DNA of 19,662 nucleotides from Candidatus Iainarchaeum sp. (GCA_028691435.1 JAQUZG010000012.1:1-19662), one strand, 5' to 3'. Shown: positions 6,490-14,556, counted from the first letter of the stretch. Notes: a model not told the origin generated them from the letters alone. Numbers and translations are program-made.

Positions 6490-8241
6490 ATGATTAGACA
6501 ACCAATAATTACTGTTTTAGGCCATGTTGATCATGGAAAAACTTCATTACTTGATGCGATAAGATCAAGTCGTGTTGCAGAAAGAGAAGCAGGTGCGATC
6601 ACACAACACATTGGTGCAACAGAATTGCCTTTGAGTACAATAAAAGAAACGGCTGGGCCATTAATTGAAAAATTTGGATTTAATTTAAAGATTCCAGGCC
6701 TTCTTGTAATAGATACACCAGGCCATGAAGCTTTTACAAATTTAAGAAAACGCGGTGGAAGTATTGCAGATTTAGCAATTCTTGTGATTGATGCAATGCA
6801 AGGGATACAACCTCAAACAATAGAATCAATCAATATTCTAAAAGCAAACAAAGTTCCATTTATTATTGCTATGAATAAAATTGACATGCTTCATTTTTAT
6901 TCTTCAAAAGAAGGTTCTTTTTTAGCAAATCTTGCAAGTCAAAATGAAAATGTAAAAAGACAATTTGATGAAAAATTATACACAGTTGTTGGGCAAATGT
7001 TTGAAAATGGTTTTAACAGTGAAAGATTTGATAGATGTGAATTTGGAAAACAAATTCCAATTGTTCCTTGTTCAGCTAAAACTAGAGAAGGACTACCTGA
7101 AATAATAACTTTACTTGCTGGGTTATCTCAAAGATATTTAGAAAAAGAACTAGAAATAAGTGAAAATGAAGTTGCTAAAGGTGCTGTGCTTGAAGCAAAA
7201 GAAGAAAAAGGCCTAGGAAAAACAATTGATGTTATAATTTATCAAGGTGAATTAAAAGTAAATGACGAAATTGCAGTGATTGGAAAAAATGGAATAATTA
7301 GAACAAAAATAAGAGCACTTCTTCAACCTAAACCTTTACAAGAAATGAGAGATACAAAAGAAAAATTTTCATCAGTAAAAAGTGTATTCGCAGCATGCGG
7401 GGTAAAAATAAATGCGCCTAATTTAGATGATGTTTTAGTTGGATCAACAATCACACAAGTAAGAAGTGAAGAAGATATAACAAAATTAAAAGAAGAAATA
7501 AATGAATCAACTTTTTCATGTGATCATGAAGGATTAATTGTAAAAGCAGATGCAATAGGTTCACTTGAAGCAATAATTAATTTATTTAAAAAAGAAAATA
7601 TTTGTATAAGAAAAACAGACATTGGAAATGTTACACGAAAAGATGTTATGGAAGCATTAGCTACTCAATGTACTGCTCCACTTTATTCCGTTGTTATTGC
7701 ATTTAATGTGACTATTGATAAAGAAGCAGAAAAAGAAGCTGAAGAAAAAGGCATTATAATTTTTTCAAATAAAGTAATTTATAAAATAATTGAAGATTAT
7801 AAAATCTGGGTTGAAAAATGTAAAAAAGTAGAAAAAGATAAAGATATGGCTTGTTTAATTTGGCCAGTTGAATTTGAAGTTTTACCTGGAAAATTATTTA
7901 GGAATAATAAACCTGCAATAGTTGGAGTAAGAATAAATGAGGGCAAATTAAAAGTTGGTTGGAATGTGATGAACAAATCTGGAGAAATTGTTGGAAAAGT
8001 TACTGGCATACAAAACAATGGTAAAGAATTAAAAGAAGTAACAAAGGGGGAAGAAGTAGCAATTTCAATTGATGAAGGAAATATTGGAAAAAATTTATTT
8101 AGTGGAGATAAACTATATTCATGTATTCCAATTTCACAGTATTGTGATCTTGAAAAATATTCTTCAGACATTACAGTTGATGAACAAGAAATATTCACAA
8201 AAATAAAACAAATAAAAGCAAGTAAAAATTCAACAGAATAA
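6490..8241 (+). CDS. infB: Translation initiation factor aIF5B (IF-2 homologue)
   Basis: Ribosome-dependent GTPase that promotes subunit joining and initiator tRNA placement. At 583 residues it has the compact archaeal size without the long N-terminal extension of bacterial or eukaryotic homologues. G1 is GHVDHGKT (11-18), the switch I part is AGAITQHIGA (35-44), G3 is DTPGHE (75-80), G4 is NKID (129-132) and G5 is SAK (195-197). Domain II follows with KGLGKTIDVIIYQG, then the alpha/beta/alpha domain III and the C-terminal barrel (WPVEFEVLPG, VGVRINEGKLKVG) that contacts initiator tRNA. No intein. The ATG at 6490 follows the bulged site gagttgatt (6477-6485 region), the same form as before S28e and S27ae. 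It ends the L7Ae-to-aIF5B cluster. Confidence 0.97.
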   Translation: MIRQPIITVLGHVDHGKTSLLDAIRSSRVAEREAGAITQHIGATELPLSTIKETAGPLIEKFGFNLKIPGLLVIDTPGHEAFTNLRKRGGSIADLAILVIDAMQGIQPQTIESINILKANKVPFIIAMNKIDMLHFYSSKEGSFLANLASQNENVKRQFDEKLYTVVGQMFENGFNSERFDRCEFGKQIPIVPCSAKTREGLPEIITLLAGLSQRYLEKELEISENEVAKGAVLEAKEEKGLGKTIDVIIYQGELKVNDEIAVIGKNGIIRTKIRALLQPKPLQEMRDTKEKFSSVKSVFAACGVKINAPNLDDVLVGSTITQVRSEEDITKLKEEINESTFSCDHEGLIVKADAIGSLEAIINLFKKENICIRKTDIGNVTRKDVMEALATQCTAPLYSVVIAFNVTIDKEAEKEAEEKGIIIFSNKVIYKIIEDYKIWVEKCKKVEKDKDMACLIWPVEFEVLPGKLFRNNKPAIVGVRINEGKLKVGWNVMNKSGEIVGKVTGIQNNGKELKEVTKGEEVAISIDEGNIGKNLFSGDKLYSCIPISQYCDLEKYSSDITVDEQEIFTKIKQIKASKNSTE

Positions 8242-8337
8242 TAAAATTGCTAAAATTTGTTATAATTAGTGATTTTTAACAAAAACAAAGTTAATTAAAG
8301 ATATCTAAAATTAAAATTAATAATTGGGGGAATTAAT

Positions 8338-8751
8338 ATGAAATTCGTAGTGAGTACAAAGTCTGGAAAAGCATATAGTGCTACATCTGAAAAACCACTT
8401 TTTGTAGGTAAAAAAATTGGGGATGATGTAAAACTTGATGTAATAGGTTTGACTGGCTTTGAAGCTAAGATTTCTGGCGGAAGTGATAAAGAAGGATTTC
8501 CAATGGAAAACTCAGTTTCAGGCACAGCCCGAAAAAGAATCTTAACAGCTGGGGGAATAGGTTTTAATCCAACTGTAAAAGGTGAAAGAAAAAGATATTC
8601 AGTTAGAGGAAATTTAATTAGTGAAGATATTTCACAAGTTAATTTAGTTGTAACAAAAACTGGCTCAGTTGATATCGATGCACTTCTTGGAAAAAAAGAA
8701 GGCCAAGTTGATGAACGAAGTGCAAAAGAAAAAGCAACAGGAAAAAAATAA
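8338..8751 (+). CDS. rps6e: Ribosomal protein S6e
   Basis: Small-subunit ribosomal protein of 137 residues. The family core is clear: ISGGSDKEGFPME, GTARKRILTAGGIGFNPTVKGERKRYSVRGN and the motif ISEDISQVNLVV. The archaeal form lacks the long phosphorylated C-terminal tail of eukaryotic S6; here the last 20 residues are a short charged tail. The ATG at 8338 follows gggggaatt (8324-8332). A gap of 96 bases separates it from aIF5B, with no strong hairpin, so a weak read-through from the previous cluster is possible. It stands before aIF2-gamma, a pairing conserved in many archaea. Confidence 0.95.
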   Translation: MKFVVSTKSGKAYSATSEKPLFVGKKIGDDVKLDVIGLTGFEAKISGGSDKEGFPMENSVSGTARKRILTAGGIGFNPTVKGERKRYSVRGNLISEDISQVNLVVTKTGSVDIDALLGKKEGQVDERSAKEKATGKK

Positions 8752-8790
8752 ATTAAAAAACACAAAAATAAATTAAATTATTAAATGATG

Positions 8791-8860
8791 ATTGATTATT
8801 AAAAAATTAAATTTTAATTTAATCAATTATTTTTTAAATTTAATTTACTTTTTATTTTTA
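8791..8860 (+). terminator. Inverted repeat and T-rich region between S6e and aIF2-gamma
   Basis: attgatta (8791-8798) pairs with taatcaat (8820-8827), and the DNA between can fold further (aaatta with taattt). T-rich runs follow. Likely the S6e terminator. A TATA-like run ctttttatttttata at about 8848-8861 then sits about 30-40 bases before the aIF2-gamma ATG and may be its promoter. Confidence 0.35.
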
Positions 8861-8888
8861 TAGTTTAAAAAAAATTTAGGTTTTAAAA

Positions 8889-10280
8889 ATGCCAAGAGCA
8901 AAAAAAATTAACGACGAAAAAGAAGTTACTTCTAAAAAAACAACTAAAGTTAAAGTTGTTAAAGAAAAAAAAGTTAAAGAAAATGTTGTTAAAATACCAA
9001 AAGTTAAAGTTGTTAAAGAAAAAATAGCTAAAACTAAAACACCAAAAGTAAAATTAGAATCTACTAAAAAGTCTGATGGAAAAGAAAATATTTCTAATGA
9101 TTTAGATTCAAAACAACCTCAAATAAACATTGGTATGATTGGTCATGTTGATCATGGTAAAACATCATTAACAAAAGCATTAACTGGAAAATGGTGTGAT
9201 ACACATAGTGAAGAAATGAAACGAGGAATCTCGATAAGATTAGGTTATGCTGATGCAACTTTTTATAAATTAAAAACTCCAGCTGGAGAAATTTATTCTC
9301 AAAATAAAAATGATGGTGAAATAGTTTCAAAAAGAATTGTTTCTTTTGTTGATGCGCCAGGTCATGAAACATTAATGACAACAATGCTTAGTGGGGCAGC
9401 GCTTATGAATGGGGCAGTTTTAGTTGTTGCAGCAAATGAAGAATGTCCTCAACCAAGAACTATTGAACATTTAATGGCATTAAGATTTGCTGGTGTAAAA
9501 AATATTGTAGTTGCACAAAATAAAGTTGATTTAGTTTCAAGAGAAGAAGTAATTAAAAATTATAATAAAATTCAAAAATTTTTAAAAGAATATAATTATG
9601 AAAATACTCCGGTTATTCCAACATCGGCAAATTTTAATGTAAATATTGATTTACTAATTGATGCAATTGAAACACACATTGTTACGCCTAAATGGGATCT
9701 TGAAAAACCGTTGAAAATGTATATTGCAAGATCATTTGATATTAATAAACCTGGAACTGAAATAAAAAATTTGAAAGGTTCTGTACTTGGTGGAAGTATT
9801 AGTCAAGGGGTAATAAAAATTGGTGATGAAATAGAAATATATCCTGGAATTGATGGAAAAAAAACAACTTCAAAAGTAATTTCATTATCTACAAATTTTG
9901 GATTAATTGATAAAGTTACTCCAGGGGGATTAATTGCAATAGGGACAAACTTTGATCCAGCAGTTGGACAAAATGATAGACTTAGAGGAAAAATAGTTGC
10001 AAAAGTAGATTCTCTACCTCCAGCAGTAAAAGATTTAACTTTAAAAGTAACATTATTTGAAAGATTAATTGATGTAAAGGATGTAACATTAAAACAAAAT
10101 GAACCTGTTGTTTTAACTATTGGGACAAACACTGGTATAGGATATATTACAAAATCAACTAATGATGAATTAAAACTAACTTTAAAAAATGAAGAAATAA
10201 TTGAAAAAGGACAAAAAATTGCAATTAGTAAAAATATTGCTGGTCAATGGAGACTTGTTGCATACGGCGTAGTAATGTAA
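8889..10280 (+). CDS. eif2g: Translation initiation factor aIF2, gamma subunit
   Basis: GTPase subunit of the heterotrimer that carries initiator Met-tRNA to the small subunit. It has 463 residues against about 410-415 in most archaea; the extra is a Lys-rich N-terminal extension of about 75 residues with KVKVVKEK twice. The G domain then begins: GHVDHGKT (85-92 region), switch I with MKRGISIRLGYADA, DAPGH (155-159), NKVD (211-214) and SAN (246-248). Domains II and III follow (PGTEIKNLKGSVLGGSISQG; LPPAVKDLTLKVTLFER). After GYADA most homologues carry a zinc knuckle with two CxxC pairs; here that region (about residues 124-149) is present in length but has no cysteine. The ATG at 8889 is preceded by taggtttt. 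Despite the lost zinc site the GTPase motifs are intact. Confidence 0.96.
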   Translation: MPRAKKINDEKEVTSKKTTKVKVVKEKKVKENVVKIPKVKVVKEKIAKTKTPKVKLESTKKSDGKENISNDLDSKQPQINIGMIGHVDHGKTSLTKALTGKWCDTHSEEMKRGISIRLGYADATFYKLKTPAGEIYSQNKNDGEIVSKRIVSFVDAPGHETLMTTMLSGAALMNGAVLVVAANEECPQPRTIEHLMALRFAGVKNIVVAQNKVDLVSREEVIKNYNKIQKFLKEYNYENTPVIPTSANFNVNIDLLIDAIETHIVTPKWDLEKPLKMYIARSFDINKPGTEIKNLKGSVLGGSISQGVIKIGDEIEIYPGIDGKKTTSKVISLSTNFGLIDKVTPGGLIAIGTNFDPAVGQNDRLRGKIVAKVDSLPPAVKDLTLKVTLFERLIDVKDVTLKQNEPVVLTIGTNTGIGYITKSTNDELKLTLKNEEIIEKGQKIAISKNIAGQWRLVAYGVVM

Positions 10281-10312
10281 TTTTTTTTAATTATTTTTTT
10301 AATTATTTTTTT
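10281..10312 (+). terminator. T-run tandem repeat after aIF2-gamma
   Basis: Directly after the stop, three runs of seven or eight T alternate with AATTA, a 12-base unit repeated about 2.7 times. Archaeal RNA polymerase terminates at T runs, so this is a likely terminator; it would also be prone to slippage. Confidence 0.5.
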
Positions 10313-10355
10313 AATTAAATTAATTTGATTTATAGTTTAATTAATTGTGATAAAA

Positions 10356-10739
10356 ATGGAAAAATTAAAAGTATTACTTGATACAAATTTTTTATTAACT
10401 ATGATAAGATATAAATTACATGCTTTTGAAGAAATAAAATCAAAAATGCCAGTAAAATTTTATGTGTTAAGTGGAGTTATGGATGAACTTCATTATTTAT
10501 CAAAAGATAAAAAAATTGCAAAAGAATTAAAATTAGTTGAACAAGTATTATTAGTAAATAAAGTAGAATTAATAAAAAGTACTACTGAAAATGTGGATAA
10601 AGAATTAATTCAAAAAAGTAATGAATATTTAATTGCAACAAATGATAAAGAATTAAGAAAAAAAATTAGGGAAATTGGTGGAAAAACTATATTTATTAGA
10701 AAAATGGCATTTGTAGAAATTGATGGATTATTTAATTAA
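10356..10739 (+). CDS. PIN-domain protein linked to aIF2-gamma
   Basis: A 127-residue single-domain PIN protein, a fold of Mg-dependent ribonucleases. The acidic set is visible: Asp9 in LLDTNFLL, Glu44 in VMDELHYL, Asp81 in NVDKELI and Asp97 in ATNDKELRKK. The layout (GVMDEL, then ATNDKELRKKIREIGGKTIFIR) is that of the archaeal Fcf1/VapC9-like family often found between aIF2-gamma and Rpo7, which suggests a housekeeping RNA-processing role rather than a toxin; there is no antitoxin-like partner next to it. That role is inference. I prefer the ATG at 10356 over the in-frame GTG at 10347, because the gtgat there matches the ribosome binding site consensus. It is followed by 164 bases without a gene. 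Confidence 0.88.
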   Translation: MEKLKVLLDTNFLLTMIRYKLHAFEEIKSKMPVKFYVLSGVMDELHYLSKDKKIAKELKLVEQVLLVNKVELIKSTTENVDKELIQKSNEYLIATNDKELRKKIREIGGKTIFIRKMAFVEIDGLFN

Positions 10740-10834
10740 AATTGTATACATAATGGGAGTAAATTATCAAAAAAATTTTTAATAAAAACTTGTTAGTTTT
10801 ATAAGGCTTTTCATTATAAATTTATTAAAGAATG

Positions 10835-10867
10835 CCCTATTTTTAGATTTAAAAAAATCGGGTTTTT
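10835..10867 (+). terminator. Hairpin with T run upstream of Rpo7
   Basis: ccctattttt (10835-10844) pairs with aaaaatcggg (10853-10862) with one mismatch, followed at once by five T. This has the form of an intrinsic terminator, probably ending the PIN transcript 95 bases after its stop. The rest of the 10740-10903 gap is A/T-rich; tttttaaac at 10863-10871 may serve as the Rpo7 TATA box. Confidence 0.45.
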
Positions 10868-10903
10868 AAACTTAATTGACCAAAAAATCTGGACGGTGAG
10901 CAC

Positions 10904-11539
10904 ATGTTTTATAAAACAAAAATAATGGATAAAGTTAGAGTTCCTCCAAAAAAACTAGGTGGAAAAATTAAACAATCATTACTTGAAATTTGTAAAGAAG
11001 ATTATGAAGGAAAATTAAATCCAGAATATGGGCTAATCGTTGCAGTAACTGGAATAGATGATGTTGGTGAAGGATATGTAATACCTGGTGACGGTAGTGC
11101 ATTTTATGAAGCAGAAATAGAAATGATAACTTATAAACCATTATTACAAGAGATTGTAAGAGGACAAATTACTGAAGCTACTGAATTTGGTGCATTCTTA
11201 AGAGTTGGACCAATTGAAGGATTAATTCATGTAAGTCAATTAATGGATGATTTTATTAATTATGATGCAAAACTTCCAGGATTTATTGGTAAAAAAACTG
11301 AAAAAAGAATAGTTGCAGAAGACACAGTTCTAGCAAGAGTTGTAACAATCTCACTTAAAGGAGATGTGCCATCATCAAAAATTGGATTAACTATGAGACA
11401 ACCATTCCTTGGTAAAGAAGATTGGGCTGGAATTGATTCAAAAGCAAGTGATAAAGCAAATAAGCAAGCTCAAAAAGAAGCAAAAAAAGCTGATAATGCT
11501 GGACAAGCAAAACCAACTGCAAAAGGTGGTAAAAAATGA
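10904..11539 (+). CDS. rpo7: RNA polymerase subunit Rpo7 (RpoE')
   Basis: Part of the Rpo4/Rpo7 stalk of archaeal RNA polymerase, which binds emerging RNA and helps open promoters. The N-terminal tip domain shows VRVPPKKLGG, the long NPEYGLIVAVTGIDDVGEGYVIPGDGSAFYE stretch region (around 39-69) and the turn to YKPLLQEIVRGQI. An S1-like OB domain follows at about residues 83-165 (TEFGAFLRVGPIEGLIHVSQ). The last 30 residues are an Ala/Lys/Asp tail longer than usual for the family. The ATG at 10904 follows ggtgag (10895-10900). The stop overlaps the Spt4 start by four bases (ATGA), so translation is likely coupled. First gene of the Rpo7-Spt4-S24e-S27ae operon, conserved in archaea. Confidence 0.95.
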   Translation: MFYKTKIMDKVRVPPKKLGGKIKQSLLEICKEDYEGKLNPEYGLIVAVTGIDDVGEGYVIPGDGSAFYEAEIEMITYKPLLQEIVRGQITEATEFGAFLRVGPIEGLIHVSQLMDDFINYDAKLPGFIGKKTEKRIVAEDTVLARVVTISLKGDVPSSKIGLTMRQPFLGKEDWAGIDSKASDKANKQAQKEAKKADNAGQAKPTAKGGKK

Positions 11540-11733
11540 ATGGAAAAGAAAAAGCTTGTAGAGCATGTAGATTTTTAATTGAAGAAGGAGACAAATGTCC
11601 AAACTGTAATGAAACATCATTCACAACATTTTGGAGAGGATATGTAGTTATATTAAAACCAGAAGAATCAGAAATTGCAAAAAGAATGGGTATAACAAAA
11701 ACAGGAAAATATGCATTAAGGTTAAGTAGGTGA
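11536..11733 (+). CDS. spt4: Transcription elongation factor Spt4 (RpoE'')
   Basis: A 65-residue zinc protein that pairs with Spt5 (NusG) to close the DNA clamp of RNA polymerase and raise processivity. Four cysteines form the zinc site: CRAC (8-11) and CPNC (21-24). The following SFTTFWRGYVVILKPEESEIAKRMGI and GKYALRL are family signatures. Full length for the archaeal type. It begins inside the Rpo7 stop (ATGA overlap at 11536-11539), and its own stop is inside the ribosome binding site for S24e, whose ATG is four bases on, so the three genes are translationally tied. Confidence 0.95.
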   Translation: MNGKEKACRACRFLIEEGDKCPNCNETSFTTFWRGYVVILKPEESEIAKRMGITKTGKYALRLSR

Positions 11734-11737
11734 GGAT

Positions 11738-12025
11738 ATGAAACTAACAATAATAGAAAATAAAAGAAATGAATTACTAAAAAGAGCTGAAATAAAAGCT
11801 GAAGTGGATGAAAAACAAGTAAACAGAGAAGAAATCATAAACAATCTTTGTGCTCAATTAAATACACAAAAAGAAAAAGTTGTAGTTGAAAAAATTGATT
11901 CAAATTTTGGAACAACAAAAAGAAAAATTGTTGCAAAAATTTATGATACAGTTGAAGATTTAGAAAAAATAGAAAGTGCATATATTAAAAAAAGAAATAA
12001 TCCAAAAAAAGAAGAAAAAAAATAA
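11738..12025 (+). CDS. rps24e: Ribosomal protein S24e
   Basis: Small-subunit protein of 95 residues. The pattern MKLTIIENKRNELLKRAEIKAEV, SREEI-like NREEIINNLCAQLN, VVVEKIDSNFGTTKRKIVAKIYD and the closing IESAYIKKRN matches the family throughout. The C-terminal residues are Lys/Glu-rich. It follows Spt4 by four bases, with aggtgagg (which contains the Spt4 stop) as ribosome binding site, and S27ae follows after 19 bases. Confidence 0.95.
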   Translation: MKLTIIENKRNELLKRAEIKAEVDEKQVNREEIINNLCAQLNTQKEKVVVEKIDSNFGTTKRKIVAKIYDTVEDLEKIESAYIKKRNNPKKEEKK

Positions 12026-12030
12026 ATTTA

Positions 12031-12040
12031 GAGGTTGATT
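12031..12040 (+). promoter_or_regulatory. Bulged ribosome binding site of S27ae
   Basis: GAGGTTGATT sits four bases before the ATG at 12045: the GAGGTGAT consensus plus one T. It matches the sites before S28e and aIF5B. Confidence 0.5.
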
Positions 12041-12044
12041 AAAA

Positions 12045-12227
12045 ATGGCAAAAGGTGCAACAAAAGAAAAAGCAACAAAAATAAAAAAATCAATTAATTA
12101 TGATGTTAATGATGGAACAATAAAAAGAAAAACTAAATTTTGTCCAAAATGCGGACCAGGTGTTTTTATGGCAAGTCACAAAGACAGATACACTTGTGGA
12201 GCATGCGGTTTTACAGAAAGAAAATAA
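12045..12227 (+). CDS. rps27ae: Ribosomal protein S27ae
   Basis: A 60-residue zinc-ribbon protein of the small subunit. The core RKTKFCPKCGPGVFMASHKDR and TCGACGFTE contains CxxC and CxxC, the four zinc ligands, and is nearly invariant in archaea. The first 30 residues are a basic tail. Archaea make it without the ubiquitin fusion of eukaryotes, as here. Last gene of the Rpo7 operon; its stop codon lies in the loop of a hairpin that probably ends the transcript. Confidence 0.95.
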   Translation: MAKGATKEKATKIKKSINYDVNDGTIKRKTKFCPKCGPGVFMASHKDRYTCGACGFTERK

Positions 12228-12262
12228 TTTCTTTCTATAAATTAATTTTAATTTTTTAATCT
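12215..12262 (+). terminator. Stop-codon hairpin ending the Rpo7 operon
   Basis: agaaagaaa (12215-12223) and tttctttct (12228-12236) are perfect complements, and the four-base loop ataa contains the S27ae TAA stop. T-rich DNA follows to about 12262. Probably a terminator whose left arm is coding sequence. Confidence 0.45.
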
Positions 12263-12277
12263 CTTTTAAAAAATCAC

Positions 12278-12285
12278 ATTTATAA
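12278..12285 (+). promoter_or_regulatory. TATA-like box of the CPBP gene
   Basis: tttataaa lies 30 bases before the ATG at 12308 and 21 bases before the ATG at 12299. By the spacing seen at the gene at 2568 it favours a leaderless start at or near 12308. Confidence 0.5.
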
Positions 12286-12307
12286 ATTTTAATTGATTAT
12301 GATCTAT

Positions 12308-12979
12308 ATGCTAACTAATATAACTACTCAACTTTTATTAAATTTAATTTTATTTTTCATAATTTTAATCTTGTTACCGATATTTTATTTAAAATTTTTT
12401 AGAAAAAAAACAAACCAAGAAATAATTAATGAATTAATTCCAAAACAAAAAAAAATTTCAATCGAATTAATTGGTTCAATTAAACTGTTCTTAATTTTAT
12501 TTTTATTTAATATAATTTTTTCATTAATCTTTTCATATTTGTCTATTCAATTTGGATTACCAATTGGAGATAGTGAAAAGGTATCACAAGAAATAATGCC
12601 TTTGATTACTGGAAACACTTTCTTATTTTTACTAGTCATAATTTTTATGGCTCTATTTGAAGAAATATTTTTTAGAGCTTTTCTTTTAAAGAGATTTAAA
12701 AATATTTTTAATTTTATTTTTGAAAAACTTAAAATAACTAATAAATCAAATAAAATTAGTCTTGTAAAAATTATCACTTTTTTAAGTATTATTTTTTCTT
12801 CAGTTATCTTTTCACTTGGACACATTGATTATAATTCAAATGCAGAGTTACTTGCTGCTTTTTTACTTGGAATAATTCTTGCATATTGGTTTAACAAAAA
12901 TAATTCAATTTATCAAAATTATTTGGGCCATTTATTTTTTAATTTATTTGTAATCTTTTTATTAATAATTTCAATGTAA
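12308..12979 (+). CDS. CPBP-family intramembrane metalloprotease
   Basis: Predicted multi-pass membrane protein of about 223 residues in the CPBP (Rce1-like, formerly Abi/CAAX) family. The three family motifs are in order: EExxxR as EEIFFR, FxxxH as FSLGH, and HxxxN as HLFFN near the C-terminus, which supply the catalytic Glu and His residues. Several hydrophobic segments surround them (for example LLLNLILFFIILILLPIFYL at the start). In eukaryotes relatives process prenylated proteins; archaeal substrates are unknown, so I give no substrate. The frame also has an ATG at 12299 and a TTG at 12293; TATA spacing favours 12308, but 12299 cannot be excluded. It is followed by trkH in the same direction with a 93-base gap, so a separate promoter is likely. 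Confidence 0.85.
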   Translation: MLTNITTQLLLNLILFFIILILLPIFYLKFFRKKTNQEIINELIPKQKKISIELIGSIKLFLILFLFNIIFSLIFSYLSIQFGLPIGDSEKVSQEIMPLITGNTFLFLLVIIFMALFEEIFFRAFLLKRFKNIFNFIFEKLKITNKSNKISLVKIITFLSIIFSSVIFSLGHIDYNSNAELLAAFLLGIILAYWFNKNNSIYQNYLGHLFFNLFVIFLLIISM

Positions 12980-13072
12980 TTATAAATTCAGATTTATTTT
13001 AATAATTTAGTTTTGTTATTAAAAAAATAATCTTTTAGTTAAATTTAATAATCTAAAATCAGTCTATATTTT

Positions 13073-14536
13073 ATGTTATTAAGAGTTGGAAAAGAAGATA
13101 TTAAAGTTTCACTAAAATTAAGTGGTGAAGTTTTATTTTATGCGTCATTAATTTTTATTGTTGGTATAATTTTTGCAATCATTGGAGATAAAAGTTATTT
13201 ATCATTATTTGGATTTTTTACAGCAGGTCTGCTCACATTCATTACTGGATTTATTTTAAAAAAAATTCAAACTAAAAAAGAAATTGAACAAAAACATTCT
13301 CTTTTTGCAATAGTAATAATTTGGTTAGCATTTTGTTTTTTTGCATCTTTACCATTTGTAATAATTTCAAACTTTTCTTTTATAGATGCATACTTTGATA
13401 CAATGTCATCACTAACAACAACAGGATTAACTGTAATGCAACCATTTCTTGACACTATGCCAATTTCATTAATTTTTTGGAGATCATTTGTTGGATGGAT
13501 TGGTGGAATAGGAATTGTTTTAATTGCTTTAATTGGATTAATGACTACTTATCAAACAACAACAAAACTAATTAGTGCAGAAGGAAGAGGGGATCAATTA
13601 AAAGAAAATTTAAAAAATGCTGGAACAAAAATAGCTTTGATTTATATTGGTTTAACAATAATAGGAATTATTCTTTTAATGTTTTGTGGTCAAAATTTAT
13701 GGCAAGCAACAAATTATACAATGTCTGCTATTTCAACAAATGGAATGGATATAACAACAGCCGGATTAACGGAAATAAATAATGGGTGGAATCCAGTTGG
13801 AATACATAATTACTTTGTAGATTTAGCATTAGTTTTTATTATGGTTATGGGATCAATAAGTTTTTCACTTTATTATATGGTATTAAAAAAAAGAAATTTA
13901 TTTTTATTTATAAGAGATCCAGAATTTAAAGTTTTAATTTTTCTTGGAATAACTGGCACAATACTTTTATCTTTAAAAATGAATTTATTTGATTCATTCT
14001 TTTATACATTTTCATTTTTTACGTGTGGTGGGTTAACTTATTACTCGACTTTGCAGTTAGCAAACTTTGATGAATTTATAAAACTAATTTTAATTTTGCT
14101 TGTAATTGTTGGTGGATGTGCTGGATCAACATCCGGTGGAATAAAAATTTCAAGAGCAATAATATTTTTAAAAGGTATATTTTGGAAAATAAAATCAGTT
14201 TTACTTCCACAAAATGCTTTTTTTAAAAAAACATTTGATGGTCAATCAATTTCCAATGATCAAATAAAAGAAATAAATCAATTCATTTTACTTTGGATAA
14301 TTTTTTTAATAATTTCAACCGCAATAATTGTTTTCCACGGGTATACTATGGTTGATTCTATATTTGAAGTAGCTTCTGCACAAAGTAATTCTGGATTATC
14401 AGTTGGAATACTTTCAATTGATTCACCAGTTTTAATTAAGCTAACATTAATTTTTAATATGTTTATTGGGCGACTTGAAATAATCCCAATAATTGCAACA
14501 ATTGGATTAATTTTATCATTAAAGAAAAAAGTTTAA
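13073..14536 (+). CDS. trkH: TrkH-family potassium uptake membrane subunit
   Basis: Ion-translocating subunit for K+ (possibly Na+) uptake, 487 residues with about ten hydrophobic segments. The four pore loops are visible: TTTGLT (115-120), STNGMD (221-226), FTCGGLTYYS (317-326) and QSNSGLSVG (437-445). The gating and selectivity hallmark GGCAGSTSGGIKISR (347-361) is intact. The third pore loop has Cys-Gly-Gly where relatives usually have a Thr-Ala-Gly or Thr-Gly-Gly form. No regulatory TrkA gene is in the window; it may lie elsewhere. The protein is intact from end to end, and codon use matches neighbouring housekeeping genes. Confidence 0.94.
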   Translation: MLLRVGKEDIKVSLKLSGEVLFYASLIFIVGIIFAIIGDKSYLSLFGFFTAGLLTFITGFILKKIQTKKEIEQKHSLFAIVIIWLAFCFFASLPFVIISNFSFIDAYFDTMSSLTTTGLTVMQPFLDTMPISLIFWRSFVGWIGGIGIVLIALIGLMTTYQTTTKLISAEGRGDQLKENLKNAGTKIALIYIGLTIIGIILLMFCGQNLWQATNYTMSAISTNGMDITTAGLTEINNGWNPVGIHNYFVDLALVFIMVMGSISFSLYYMVLKKRNLFLFIRDPEFKVLIFLGITGTILLSLKMNLFDSFFYTFSFFTCGGLTYYSTLQLANFDEFIKLILILLVIVGGCAGSTSGGIKISRAIIFLKGIFWKIKSVLLPQNAFFKKTFDGQSISNDQIKEINQFILLWIIFLIISTAIIVFHGYTMVDSIFEVASAQSNSGLSVGILSIDSPVLIKLTLIFNMFIGRLEIIPIIATIGLILSLKKKV

Positions 14537-14556
14537 TTATTATTTACCAAAGTTTA

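Noticed and set aside
9094..9384. Minus-strand reading frame opposite aIF2-gamma
   Set aside because: It is opposite the conserved GTPase core and has low-complexity His/Leu/Phe-rich composition typical of an antisense shadow. Other such frames (33-410, 1783-2037, 3947-4174, 7797-8198, 8295-8765, 9803-10132, 16770-17171) were rejected for the same reason.
10356..10739. Toxin of a VapBC toxin-antitoxin pair
   Set aside because: No antitoxin gene is adjacent, and the PIN protein sits in the conserved aIF2-gamma to Rpo7 position, which points to a housekeeping role.
11391..11750. Minus-strand frames across Rpo7 and Spt4
   Set aside because: They overlap two clearly conserved genes and have no ribosome binding site or recognisable domain.
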